NCBI RefSeq assembly: GCF_900142955.1
Contig: NZ_FRCP01000011.1
Location: 1-64,000 of the forward strand
Direction of reading: 5' to 3'
DNA: 64,000 nucleotides
Origin: Anaerosporobacter mobilis DSM 15930
GTDB taxonomy: Bacteria; Bacillota; Clostridia; Lachnospirales; Lachnospiraceae
How positions within the stretch are numbered: the stretch's first letter is position 1; each line of letters starts with the position of its first letter. Position numbers and translations under genes: made by a program. This document shows positions 45,610-54,379 of this stretch, one piece after another. The notes beneath the pieces are model-generated. The model was not told the origin of the DNA and did not search any database. It worked only from the letters and a program-made list of their open reading frames with translations.

Positions 45610-47568
45610 ATGAGTGACAAGTTAAAAGAAATAAAGGAACGAGTTGAGTTACTGAATAAAGCGGGAAAAGCTTATTACCAAGAAGATCGTGAGATAATGT
45701 CTAACTTTGAGTATGATAAACTATATGATGAGTTAGTGGAATTAGAGAAAGAGACAGGCATCATATTATCAAACAGTCCAACGCAAAATGTTGGTTATGA
45801 AGCCTTAAATGTATTACCAAAAGAACGACATGAATCAGTTATGTTATCATTAGATAAAACGAAAGATGTTGAGGTACTACGTGACTGGATAGGTTCAAAG
45901 GAAGGATTACTTTCTTGGAAGCTAGATGGATTAACAATTGTATTGACTTATCAAGAGGGAAAACTAGTGAAAGCAGTTACTCGTGGTAATGGGGAGATTG
46001 GTGAAGTTATCACCAATAATGCGAAAGTATTTAAGAATGTCCCATTGGCAATCAATTATAAAGGGACATTGGTACTTCGAGGAGAAGCGGTTATCAAATA
46101 CTCTGATTTTGAGAAGATGAACGCAGAAATCGAAGATGTAGATGCTAAATATAAAAACCCACGAAATCTATGTAGTGGTAGTGTAAGACAGCTTAATAAT
46201 AAGATTACTGCTGATAGAAATGTACATTTCTTTGCATTTTCCCTTGTGAACGCTCCAGATGTAGACTTTAATAATTCAAGAGAAGAGCAAATGAAATGGT
46301 TAGGGGAACAAGGTTTTGATGTGGTCGAAACAAAGCGAGTATCGGCAGAAACTTTAGCTGATACGGTGAAGTGGTTTGCAAACACAATTGTAACGAATGA
46401 TTTCCCATCAGACGGACTTGTATTAGTATTAGACGATATTGCATACGGTAAATCCTTAGGAACAACAGCCAAATTTCCTCGTGATTCCATTGCTTTCAAA
46501 TGGCAAGACGAAGTGAAGGAAACAAAGCTTAAGAGTATCGAATGGAGTGCTTCTCGTACTGGTTTAATTAATCCGGTAGCTATCTTTGAGCCAGTAGAAC
46601 TAGAAGGAACTACAGTAAGTCGTGCAAGCGTTCATAACGTAAGTATCGTAGAATCCTTGGAACTTGGTATTGATGATACCATTAAGGTATATAAAGCGAA
46701 TATGATTATTCCACAAATCGCAGAGAATCTAACGAGAAGTGGTAGTATAGTAGTACCAGATGAATGCCCAGTCTGTCATGGTCAGACACAGATAAAGCAA
46801 GAAAATGGAGTGAAATCGCTATATTGTATTAATCCCGAATGCTTAGCAAAGAAGATTAAATCCTTTACGCACTTTGTCGGAAGAGATGCGATGAACATTG
46901 AAGGATTATCAGAGGCAACAATAGAGAAGTTAATTGCGCAGGGAATGATTAAAGAGTTGGCAGATCTATTCCATGTTGAAAAATACAAAGATGTGATTAC
47001 AAAGATGGAAGGTTTCGGAGAAAAATCATATTCAAATCTCATTGCATCTATTGATAAAGCTAGACATACTACTTTAGCTAAATTTATCTACAGCTTAGGT
47101 ATTCCGAATGTGGGATTATCCAACGCAAAGTTAATATGTAAGGCATATAAGAACGATTTAGAAGCAATCCGTAATGCAACAGCAGATAGTCTTCTTGAAA
47201 TCCAAGGAATCGGTGGTGTTATCGCAGATACTTTCATGGGTTTCTTTAGAAAAGAAGAAAACATAAAGATCGTAGATGATTTGTTGAAGGAAGTTACTTT
47301 TGAAGAGGAAGTTGTCAATGAATCCGACTTGATTTTTGAAAATATGAACTTTGTTATTACAGGATCGGTAGAACATTTTGCAAATCGTAATGAAGTGAAA
47401 GAGTTGATTGAGTCAAAAGGTGGTAAAGTGACCGGCTCGGTTACTTCTAAGACAAATTACCTTATCAATAATGATAACATGTCAAATTCTTCAAAGAATA
47501 AAAAGGCAAAGGAACTGCATGTTCCAATCATTACAGAAGAGGAATTTATGAAGATGGTGGGAATGTAA
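45610..47568 (+). CDS. ligA: NAD+-dependent DNA ligase
   Basis: 652 residues. The adenylation domain has the nucleotide-attached Lys104 in SWKLDGLTIVLTY, the TRGNGEIGEVIT and VLRGEAV motifs, an OB fold, a four-Cys zinc finger (CPVCHG ... CINPEC), helix-hairpin-helix repeats and a C-terminal BRCT domain (FVITGSVEHFANRNEVKELI). Seals nicks in replication and repair. Several usually strict positions differ from standard LigA: MLSLDKTKDVEVL where MLSLDNAF is common, and GNGEIGEVIT where GDGxxGEDVT is common. It may therefore be a second, divergent ligase rather than the replicative one; the rest of the genome would tell. Confidence 0.9.
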   Translation: MSDKLKEIKERVELLNKAGKAYYQEDREIMSNFEYDKLYDELVELEKETGIILSNSPTQNVGYEALNVLPKERHESVMLSLDKTKDVEVLRDWIGSKEGLLSWKLDGLTIVLTYQEGKLVKAVTRGNGEIGEVITNNAKVFKNVPLAINYKGTLVLRGEAVIKYSDFEKMNAEIEDVDAKYKNPRNLCSGSVRQLNNKITADRNVHFFAFSLVNAPDVDFNNSREEQMKWLGEQGFDVVETKRVSAETLADTVKWFANTIVTNDFPSDGLVLVLDDIAYGKSLGTTAKFPRDSIAFKWQDEVKETKLKSIEWSASRTGLINPVAIFEPVELEGTTVSRASVHNVSIVESLELGIDDTIKVYKANMIIPQIAENLTRSGSIVVPDECPVCHGQTQIKQENGVKSLYCINPECLAKKIKSFTHFVGRDAMNIEGLSEATIEKLIAQGMIKELADLFHVEKYKDVITKMEGFGEKSYSNLIASIDKARHTTLAKFIYSLGIPNVGLSNAKLICKAYKNDLEAIRNATADSLLEIQGIGGVIADTFMGFFRKEENIKIVDDLLKEVTFEEEVVNESDLIFENMNFVITGSVEHFANRNEVKELIESKGGKVTGSVTSKTNYLINNDNMSNSSKNKKAKELHVPIITEEEFMKMVGM

Positions 47569-47584
47569 TAATATATTCCATGTG

Positions 47585-47613
47585 TTGATTTTAGAAGGTA
47601 ATCGTGTTAAAAT
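47585..47613 (+). promoter_or_regulatory. metA promoter
   Basis: TTGATT (47585-47590), 17-nt spacer, TAAAAT (47608-47613). About 100 nt of leader lies before the start codon; no S-box consensus is in it. Confidence 0.55.
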
Positions 47614-47722
47614 TGTGGTTGTGACTGTGTGAAAAATTGATAGTATTTCTCAAATTAAATGCTGTAAACCACAGTTATTAACATGAATCTTTATACCTGC
47701 ATTTGCAGAAGGAGGGTATATT

Positions 47723-48628
47723 ATGCCTATCAAAGTACAGAAAAATCTACCTGCTAAGATAATCTTAGAGGATGAGAATATATTCATGATGGATGAGAAT
47801 CGAGCAATAGCTCAAGATATTAGACCTCTTCAAATTGCAATCCTTAATCTTATGCCATTAAAAGAAGATACAGAAGTTCAATTATTAAGAAGTTTATCCA
47901 ATACACCATTACAGGTTGATGTGACTTTCTTAACTACCAAGACGTATGTAGGTAAGAACACAGCAGCAAGTCATCTAGATAAATTCTATCAAACCTTCGA
48001 TGATGTGAAAGACCGTCGATTTGATGGATTAATTATCACAGGTGCACCAGTTGAACAGTTAGATTTCGAAGAAGTAATCTATTGGAATGAACTTACAGAA
48101 ATTATGGAATGGTCTAAGACGAATGTAACCTCTACATTACACATCTGTTGGGGTGCACAAGCAGGCTTATACTATCATTATGGAATTCCAAAATATATAT
48201 TAAATGAAAAATTATTCGGTGTATTCAAACACAAAGTATGTAACAGAAAAGTACCACTTGTACGTGGATTTGATGATTGTTTCTATGTTCCACACTCAAG
48301 ATATACTGGCGTGAGCAAAGAACTTATTGAACAAAATGAAAACCTTGAAATCCTTGTAGAATCAGAAGAAGCAGGCGTATTCAGTGTAATATCAAAAGAT
48401 GGTAAACATATATTCATTACGGGTCACCCAGAATATGATCGTGTTACTCTTGATAGTGAGTACAAGAGGGACATCTTAAAGGGTATCGAGATAGACAAGC
48501 CTAAGAACTATTATCCAGACGATGATCCGAATCAACGTCCAACTCTTACTTGGAGAGGGCATTCGAATGCGTTTTATACGAATTGGTTGAATTATTACGT
48601 TTATCAGGTGACGCCTTATGAACTTTAG
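47723..48628 (+). CDS. metA: Homoserine O-acetyltransferase (MetA family)
   Basis: 301 residues. First committed step of methionine synthesis: acylation of homoserine. Catalytic Cys142 lies in LHICWGAQAGLYYHYG; the His and Glu of the triad are in FITGHPEYD. Residue 111 is Glu (in TGAPVEQLDFEEV). In characterised MetA proteins Glu at this place goes with acetyl-CoA use and Gly with succinyl-CoA, so this is predicted to be an acetyltransferase despite the usual succinyl name. AGGAGGG precedes the ATG. Monocistronic. Confidence 0.92.
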   Translation: MPIKVQKNLPAKIILEDENIFMMDENRAIAQDIRPLQIAILNLMPLKEDTEVQLLRSLSNTPLQVDVTFLTTKTYVGKNTAASHLDKFYQTFDDVKDRRFDGLIITGAPVEQLDFEEVIYWNELTEIMEWSKTNVTSTLHICWGAQAGLYYHYGIPKYILNEKLFGVFKHKVCNRKVPLVRGFDDCFYVPHSRYTGVSKELIEQNENLEILVESEEAGVFSVISKDGKHIFITGHPEYDRVTLDSEYKRDILKGIEIDKPKNYYPDDDPNQRPTLTWRGHSNAFYTNWLNYYVYQVTPYEL

Positions 48629-49386
48629 GGAATGGCTTGAAAACCTTAGATTTTAAGCGGTTTGTGACGATTTGGAAGTGATTTTTCTTATCGTATAATA
48701 TCGTAGGTTTTGGGGTGAAATTGGAGTCAAAAGGAGTCAAAATTGGAGTCAAAAACGGGTGAAAAAGGTGTCAGAGATTTGGGGTGTCACTTGGGTTTAG
48801 AATGAGCTAAATGGTGTCGGATTCTTTGGTGCTAATTGAGTTTTGAAGAAGAATTGTAGTCGCGTCTTTTGACTGTAATGTGTAAAAATTAAATGAATTG
48901 TAACGATGAAAAATGATTACAGAAGGCAATCTGTGATATAGGAATCGGTACGTGCAATGTAAGTAAAGCAGTGTGTTTTAGAGTTGCCTATGGTAGGGAG
49001 CTTTGGCATACTGCTTTTTATTATTCTATTGTCTGTAGATGAAGGGTTGGATTGTGGGAAATGTGAAGATGGAATCAGGGCAACTTTGAATACGCAGGGC
49101 AAGCTAAATGCACTGGTAATTGTAATACACAATGAGATAATGGTTGTTATTTTATCCGAAAGTTTGTACTCTACAGAGAAAATAAATTCGCTTCAATTTA
49201 TTAACAATTACCTCTATGAGCTATCGCGTGTAAATATGGATACTATGATAAATATATTTTGGTGGAAAATCATGGATAAATTTTGTATAATATAGCGTAT
49301 GAAAAATAAATATAACTTGGGATCAAATTATTAGAAACTGGAATACAATATAGACTATATTGAACGTTTATTTGAAAGGACTCACG
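48629..49386. other. Non-coding, accessory-like stretch
   Basis: 758 nt with no convincing gene. Short open frames at 48984-49295 (+) and 48917-49132 (-) overlap each other and have no good ribosome binding site. The first third holds the GGWGTCR repeat cluster. Base composition shifts from G/T-rich near 48700-48840 to strongly A/T-rich by 49140. It looks like the scar or edge of an insertion next to the following orphan gene. Confidence 0.5.
48723..48819 (+). repeat. Six GGWGTCR heptamers in 97 nt
   Basis: GGAGTCA at 48723, 48733 and 48745, then GGTGTCA at 48767 and 48783 and GGTGTCG at 48813, all in direct orientation with uneven spacing (10, 12, 22, 16 and 30 nt). Direct heptamers of this sort resemble arm-type binding sites of tyrosine integrases beside attachment sites. 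No integrase gene is here. Confidence 0.55.
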
Positions 49387-51075
49387 ATGAATATTATAGA
49401 AGTGATTGATAATGCAATTGAGAAGGAACTTGATAAGCAGTTGGAAAAATTTGACTATACTGAACAGACAATAATTGAGTTGGGGGTAGCTATTGAAATA
49501 ATGTTTGCAGAAAAGAAGTTTATGCTAGGAAATAGTTTTCTCCCTTTGTTAGAAATAATAATCGAAAAATTGATGAGAAAAGAATACAAAAGAGATAAAA
49601 GGAATAATGATTTGCTTTTGTATTACAAATTACTGGAAGTTGCTGGCGACTATCATATTTTGCGGGATTATATTTATTATTCGTATGCCAATAAAAGTTC
49701 TATTAACTGGAAACAGAATAAGGACAAGATTGAAATAAGAGTACTAGATAAAAGCATATTTCGACAATTGGTTCATAATAATCAAACATTATTCTTAAAT
49801 TCGTCAAAAATGTCAGAGCATAAAATTCTTTCAATAGATGAAGTATTATTGTGTCTTAAGGATAAAGATGAATTTGATTTTAACAATGATCAAATTATAA
49901 AAGTAATTAATTCTATAGAGCAAGAAGCGAAAATAAAAATCAAATCCTTTTTTTCTTATATACCTTCAGATAGCAAAATTAAATTTGATAATTATACATA
50001 TTGTGAGTTCGTTAGAGTTTACACTGAGTTGTTGGAACTAGCTCTTTATAGACGTTATTTTTCATATGCTAATAACCTACCAAGTGTTATTATATATGAT
50101 TCTCAGGAATTAAGTGGTGCAATGTCAAATGCTTTAAAAATGGATGAAAAAATAATTTTGTCAATATTAAAGGATATATCATATTCTTCAAGAGGTACTC
50201 TAAATTACATCATTCAAGATAAAATATTTATTATGTATTTGACTTGTTTTTCTTTATTTGATGGAATAACCAACATGTTGAAGTATTATGCAGTTAAAAA
50301 TCCTAAAGGATATTCGTCAAAATTTGCAGACATAATAGGAGAAGCATTAGTTAACGATATTGAGAGTGCATTTTTAAAATATGAAAATTTTAGATGTATA
50401 AAGGATAAAAAGTTGAACAAATATAGTCAAAAATTGCCTGATATTGACTTGTTGGCTATATCTTATGAACCTTCACTTGGATTCCACATTTTTGCATGTG
50501 AAGTTAAAAATGTTTTATTACCAACATGGGCTAAAGATTATTTAAAATCCTATGGAGAAAAGGGATATATTACAAAAGCATTATATCAAATCGATCAGAT
50601 TAGCAAATTTTTAAAAACTGAAGAAGGACAAAAAATGCTATACCAAATTGTATTGGAAAAGTTTTCTTACATGGATTTGGAAAAAGTGCTTCCACATGGA
50701 TTTTGTGTTGTCATAGATTATTTAATTATTACATCTGAAAATATTGGTGTTTTATGCGATGATACTAACAAGAGTATAGTGAGTGTGGCAATGTTAAAAG
50801 AAATAATTGATAAAAGTGATGGTGATGTAAATTATATAAAAGCTTGTTTGAATAATTTAAATCTGACTATGGATAAGTGTCTAAATGTCATTAACAATAG
50901 AACAGTTTTAAATGAATTGAATATTGAATATGATGCTTGTAGCAGTGATACAATAGTACAATTTGAACAAAATTATTACATAAGCAATGGTACGTATAAA
51001 GAATTAGAGGTTTTAGCACTTGAAACGGGATATAGTTTTATAGATGGAGTGAATTGTTTTGAAGATGTAAATTAA
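49387..51075 (+). CDS. Orphan protein with a PD-(D/E)XK nuclease-like motif
   Basis: About 562 residues, helical and Lys/Ile/Asn-rich, from the ATG at 49387 (AAAGGA 6 nt upstream). I do not recognise the family. Near residues 350-375 the sequence reads LPDIDLLAI, eleven residues, then HIFACEVKN: Asp352 or Asp354, Glu372 and Lys374 in two predicted strands, as in PD-(D/E)XK restriction-like nucleases. Around 340 an aromatic and Lys-rich stretch precedes it. The first 330 residues show no known domain. Codon use is more AT-rich than in metA or ligA, and the gene follows a repeat-bearing non-coding stretch, suggesting acquisition by transfer. A stand-alone defence or mobile-element nuclease is possible but unproven. 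Confidence 0.6.
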   Translation: MNIIEVIDNAIEKELDKQLEKFDYTEQTIIELGVAIEIMFAEKKFMLGNSFLPLLEIIIEKLMRKEYKRDKRNNDLLLYYKLLEVAGDYHILRDYIYYSYANKSSINWKQNKDKIEIRVLDKSIFRQLVHNNQTLFLNSSKMSEHKILSIDEVLLCLKDKDEFDFNNDQIIKVINSIEQEAKIKIKSFFSYIPSDSKIKFDNYTYCEFVRVYTELLELALYRRYFSYANNLPSVIIYDSQELSGAMSNALKMDEKIILSILKDISYSSRGTLNYIIQDKIFIMYLTCFSLFDGITNMLKYYAVKNPKGYSSKFADIIGEALVNDIESAFLKYENFRCIKDKKLNKYSQKLPDIDLLAISYEPSLGFHIFACEVKNVLLPTWAKDYLKSYGEKGYITKALYQIDQISKFLKTEEGQKMLYQIVLEKFSYMDLEKVLPHGFCVVIDYLIITSENIGVLCDDTNKSIVSVAMLKEIIDKSDGDVNYIKACLNNLNLTMDKCLNVINNRTVLNELNIEYDACSSDTIVQFEQNYYISNGTYKELEVLALETGYSFIDGVNCFEDVN

Positions 51076-51290
51076 AATCTTTGAAATTTTAATTTATGTA
51101 ACAATTTTATGCACATAAAAATGATACTGGAAATACTAAAAACAATGCTAAGAATGAGAAGAGCATTTGGAACCATTTCATATATAGATCAAAATGATAA
51201 TATAAAGCCACTGGATATGTCTATAGCAAACAGACTTTAATATGAATAAAATTGCAATTCACAACTTATCAAGAACAGGTAGGAGAAATT

Positions 51291-52526
51291 ATGGAAGCAT
51301 TAACAGGTAATAAGATCTCTATAGACGAAGCAAGAAGGTTTCTTATCACGTATCAAGGATTAAACCATAACGGTAATAGCCAAGATGAGAATTCGGTCTT
51401 GGAGTTTGTCAGAAAAGTCGGATGTATTCAATTTGATCCATTGAATATAGTTGGGAGAAATCCCGATTTAGTATTGCAGTCAAGGATAAAAAATTATAAT
51501 TCGTCTATTTTAAATGATTTATTGTACGAAAAACGTAGTTTAATTGATGGCTGGGATAAGATGATGGCAATCTATCTTCAAACTGATTGGCCTTATTTTA
51601 GTCGTGTAAGAAAAGAAAATGGAAAGGATCTTCAGAAGGTTTTAGCTCATAGAAATGCTAGTCAAGCTCTTGATTATTTAGAACAGGTGAAAAATATAGT
51701 TATTGAAAGTGGGCCACTACAATCTAATAAAATAGATATCGGGAGTAATAATCCAGGAAGTTGGGGACACAGAAAGCTATCAAGTGCTGCTTTGGACTAT
51801 CTATATACAATAGGTGAATTAGGTATCTATAAAAAAATAAATACACAAAAGGTATATGATATAATTGAAAACTTATTACCTTCTAGCATATTGAATCAGG
51901 AAGATCCTTTTGAATCAGATGAGAAGTTCTATGAATGGTATGTTAAAAGAAGAATTGGATCTATAGGCATGCTGTGGTCACGGGGTGGCAGTGCTTGGTT
52001 AGGTCATTATATATCAGATAGTAAGATTCGTAATAAAGCGATAAAATCTTTAGTGGAGAAAGATGAGATTAAAGAGTTCTATGTAGAAGATATCAAATAT
52101 CCTTTTTATATTAAAAAAGAAGATTTGAATTTGCTGAATGAAATTACAGATACAGATAAGAAAGAGATGAAATTTATAGCTCCTTTAGATAATTTATTAT
52201 GGGACAGGGCTATGATTAAGAGTATTTTTGATTTTGATTATAGCTGGGAAGTTTATATACCGGTGAAAAAGAGAAAGTATGGTTATTATGTATTACCAGT
52301 TCTATATAATAACAGGTTTGTTGCGAGATTTGAGCCAGAGATGTATCGTGGAGGGAAAGAATTGCATATTAAAGCGTGGTGGTGGGAAGAAGATATTATA
52401 GTAACGGAAGAATTAGAGACTGCGTTAAAACAAGCTTTTGAACAATTCTGCAATTATATAGGGGCGGAAAATGTGAATAAAGAAGATTTTGAAAATAAAT
52501 GTTTGTGCTATAATAAGAAATCGTGA
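51291..52526 (+). CDS. HTH_42 family DNA glycosylase-like protein (YcaQ/AlkX type)
   Basis: About 411 residues, a winged-helix protein of the family that includes AlkZ and E. coli YcaQ (AlkX), glycosylases that open DNA interstrand crosslinks and excise bulky alkyl bases. The catalytic-loop motif is Gln47-Phe-Asp49 in GCIQFDPLNIVGRNPDLVLQSR; QxD is the YcaQ/AlkX form, whereas AlkZ has QxQ. Later segments LLWDRAMIKSIFDFDYSWEVYIPVKKRKYGYYVLP and RFEPEMYRG match the family C-terminal part. ATG 51291 has AGGAG 6 nt upstream; a TTG 39 nt earlier is in frame. Likely a genome-protection enzyme. Confidence 0.82.
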   Translation: MEALTGNKISIDEARRFLITYQGLNHNGNSQDENSVLEFVRKVGCIQFDPLNIVGRNPDLVLQSRIKNYNSSILNDLLYEKRSLIDGWDKMMAIYLQTDWPYFSRVRKENGKDLQKVLAHRNASQALDYLEQVKNIVIESGPLQSNKIDIGSNNPGSWGHRKLSSAALDYLYTIGELGIYKKINTQKVYDIIENLLPSSILNQEDPFESDEKFYEWYVKRRIGSIGMLWSRGGSAWLGHYISDSKIRNKAIKSLVEKDEIKEFYVEDIKYPFYIKKEDLNLLNEITDTDKKEMKFIAPLDNLLWDRAMIKSIFDFDYSWEVYIPVKKRKYGYYVLPVLYNNRFVARFEPEMYRGGKELHIKAWWWEEDIIVTEELETALKQAFEQFCNYIGAENVNKEDFENKCLCYNKKS

Positions 52527-52706
52527 TAAAGTAAGGCTCTAAACAAAAATGAATGTGTTGATATCCTGAACATAAAGGATAGACAAGCTGTATCATTTTG
52601 TAGCAAACGCGTGAATTTGTTGAAGAAGTATTTCAGCTACTAGGAAAGATAGAGAATATACAGTATAGACTATTTGATTCTATGAATAGAAGAGGAGTTA
52701 TAGAGT

Positions 52707-53246
52707 ATGGTAATACATTGTTCGAAAGCATTACAGACAACATTAAAATTATATAAGACAGATATGGCAACGCCAGAGCAGTTAGCGAAAGAGGAAGATT
52801 CCTTTTACTCTTGGCATGGACATATTGCAAAGGTAGATGGTCGAAATACAATTGTCCTGATGAATGATAAAACGATGTATTGCGTGCTTCTTAGAAACAA
52901 ACTGCCAAGAAAGAAAGATAAGTTTGCTGAACTTGTTTTGAAGGCAATTCCATACACATTGGAGGTAGGCAATATTAATGGGAATGAGATTGCAGGTTAT
53001 ATGAATAGTGTTGGTAACATTGTTTTCGCTGAGAAAACGGATCGAAAGATTACTGGGAATATCAATCGGATGATTTTAGATATGGGATTTCAGTGGAAAT
53101 ATGATTGGAGAGAAGATGAATCGATTCAGGCCTATAAGGCATATGAGCAAAATCGTGGTCTGAGGAAAATAGGAAAAGATTATGTTACTCCATTTGAAGA
53201 AATGTTGAAAGCGTTATGTGGAATAAGCGATCATGCTAAAGAGTGA
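52707..53246 (+). CDS. Conserved protein, DUF6933-like
   Basis: 179 residues, soluble. The opening VIHCSKALQTTLKL, then DSFYSWHGHIAKVDGRNTIVLMNDKTMYCVLL, fits a small family of unknown function (DUF6933) found in Firmicutes. No catalytic motif evident. GAGGAG lies 9 nt before the ATG. It follows the glycosylase-like gene by 180 nt on the same strand and ends before a terminator. Confidence 0.65.
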   Translation: MVIHCSKALQTTLKLYKTDMATPEQLAKEEDSFYSWHGHIAKVDGRNTIVLMNDKTMYCVLLRNKLPRKKDKFAELVLKAIPYTLEVGNINGNEIAGYMNSVGNIVFAEKTDRKITGNINRMILDMGFQWKYDWREDESIQAYKAYEQNRGLRKIGKDYVTPFEEMLKALCGISDHAKE

Positions 53247-53305
53247 TTATGGCTTCAAGAAAAAAAGTGAAAAGTATTTTGTATGCTGATAATAGAGTTG
53301 AATAG

Positions 53306-53342
53306 AAGCATCGTCATGCGAATGTGGCGGTGCTTTTATTAT
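53306..53342 (+). terminator. Terminator after the DUF6933-like gene
   Basis: AAGCATCG and CGGTGCTT form a stem with imperfect inner pairs, followed by TTTATT. Confidence 0.65.
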
Positions 53343-53580
53343 ATGATGGATAGTTAAAGATGCTATGCCAACAGCTATGATAGATAGAGCGAGTACTGAT
53401 TTTAATTTATCAAAGTGCTAATATTTATAAACATTAGTATTACTATAAATAGTATTTATCTTTCTATATATTAGCAACCTATGTCTCAAGTTAAATAGAA
53501 AGCATAATAGGATAGACCGATAGGTATTTAAATGATACAATGGAATTTAAACATTATACAAACAAGTAGGAGGAGAAATT
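53343..53580. promoter_or_regulatory. Upstream region of the dehydrogenase pair, with palindrome
   Basis: AT-rich, no gene. It contains a 14-bp palindrome TACTATAAATAGTA (53441-53454) and several weak -10-like hexamers such as TACAAT near 53536, without a clear -35. The palindrome may bind a regulator. Confidence 0.35.
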
Positions 53581-54366
53581 ATGGAGAAGCTTAAACTAGC
53601 ACTAATCGGTTGCGGTTATCTTAATGAGATTGTAGCCAATGCATGGAAAGATGGCTATTTGCCGGAATATGAACTTGTAGCTGTATTGGGGAGAAATTAT
53701 GACCGCGCGAATGTATTTGCTGACAATTATAGATGTAAAGCCTGTGTTGATATTAATGAACTTATGGGGATGAAACCGGATTTTGTAGCAGAAGCCGCAT
53801 CCGTAAAGTCAATACAAGATTATAGTGAAACCATACTAAATGGCGGCTCAAATCTGGTAGTACTTTCTATAGGAGCCTTTGCAGATCAAGAATTCTATGA
53901 ACGAGTTAAAAATACCGCAGCACTTAATAATCACCGTGTATATATAGCCAGTGGTGCAGTCGGTGGTTTTGATATTCTTCGTACTGCAGCACTCATGAGT
54001 CCGATAACAGCTTCTATCAGCTCACAGAAAGCACCGGGATCACTGTATTATACGCCGCTTTATAAAGAAGGATTATTGGATATCACGAAACGTGAGCAGG
54101 TATTTAGCGGAACAACCAAAGAAGCAATCGCTATCCTTCCGACTCATGTTAATGTAGCCGTTGCAACTGCTCTTGCTAGTGCAGGTCCTGAAAAAACAAT
54201 TATGAATATTGATGCAGTACCTGGGTTTCAAGGCGATGAATATAAAATAGAAATAGAAGGTGAAGAGGTAAGAACCGAACTTAATATCTATTCACGAACT
54301 AGTAAGGTTGCAGCATGGAGTGTTGTATCTGTTCTACAAAATGCGGTAGCACCAATAGTATTTTAG
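53581..54366 (+). CDS. Aspartate dehydrogenase-like oxidoreductase
   Basis: 261 residues. An N-terminal Rossmann fold (LALIGCGYLNEIVANAW) and a C-terminal domain with SGAVGGFDILRTAALM and ILPTHVNVAVATALAS, as in L-aspartate dehydrogenase (NadX, DUF108). Those enzymes oxidise aspartate to iminoaspartate or run in reverse with ammonia. No nadA or nadC gene is nearby, so a role outside NAD synthesis is likely. GGAGGAG precedes the ATG. The next gene begins 13 nt after the stop with AGGAGG, so the two form an operon. Confidence 0.8.
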   Translation: MEKLKLALIGCGYLNEIVANAWKDGYLPEYELVAVLGRNYDRANVFADNYRCKACVDINELMGMKPDFVAEAASVKSIQDYSETILNGGSNLVVLSIGAFADQEFYERVKNTAALNNHRVYIASGAVGGFDILRTAALMSPITASISSQKAPGSLYYTPLYKEGLLDITKREQVFSGTTKEAIAILPTHVNVAVATALASAGPEKTIMNIDAVPGFQGDEYKIEIEGEEVRTELNIYSRTSKVAAWSVVSVLQNAVAPIVF

Positions 54367-54379
54367 GAGGTAAGGAAAC

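Noticed and set aside
47614..47673. TGTGGTT...AACCACA helix in the metA leader as a possible SAM-type riboswitch
   Set aside because: The 5' half overlaps the expected transcription start set by the promoter at 47585-47613, and no S-box or other SAM riboswitch consensus is present.
48984..49295. 103-codon plus-strand open frame in the gap after metA
   Set aside because: No ribosome binding site, overlaps an opposite open frame, and the composition drifts along its length; no family recognised. More likely non-coding or decayed.
51109..51240. 43-codon open frame after the PD-(D/E)XK-like gene
   Set aside because: It starts with ATG but lacks a Shine-Dalgarno sequence, and no similarity is recognised.
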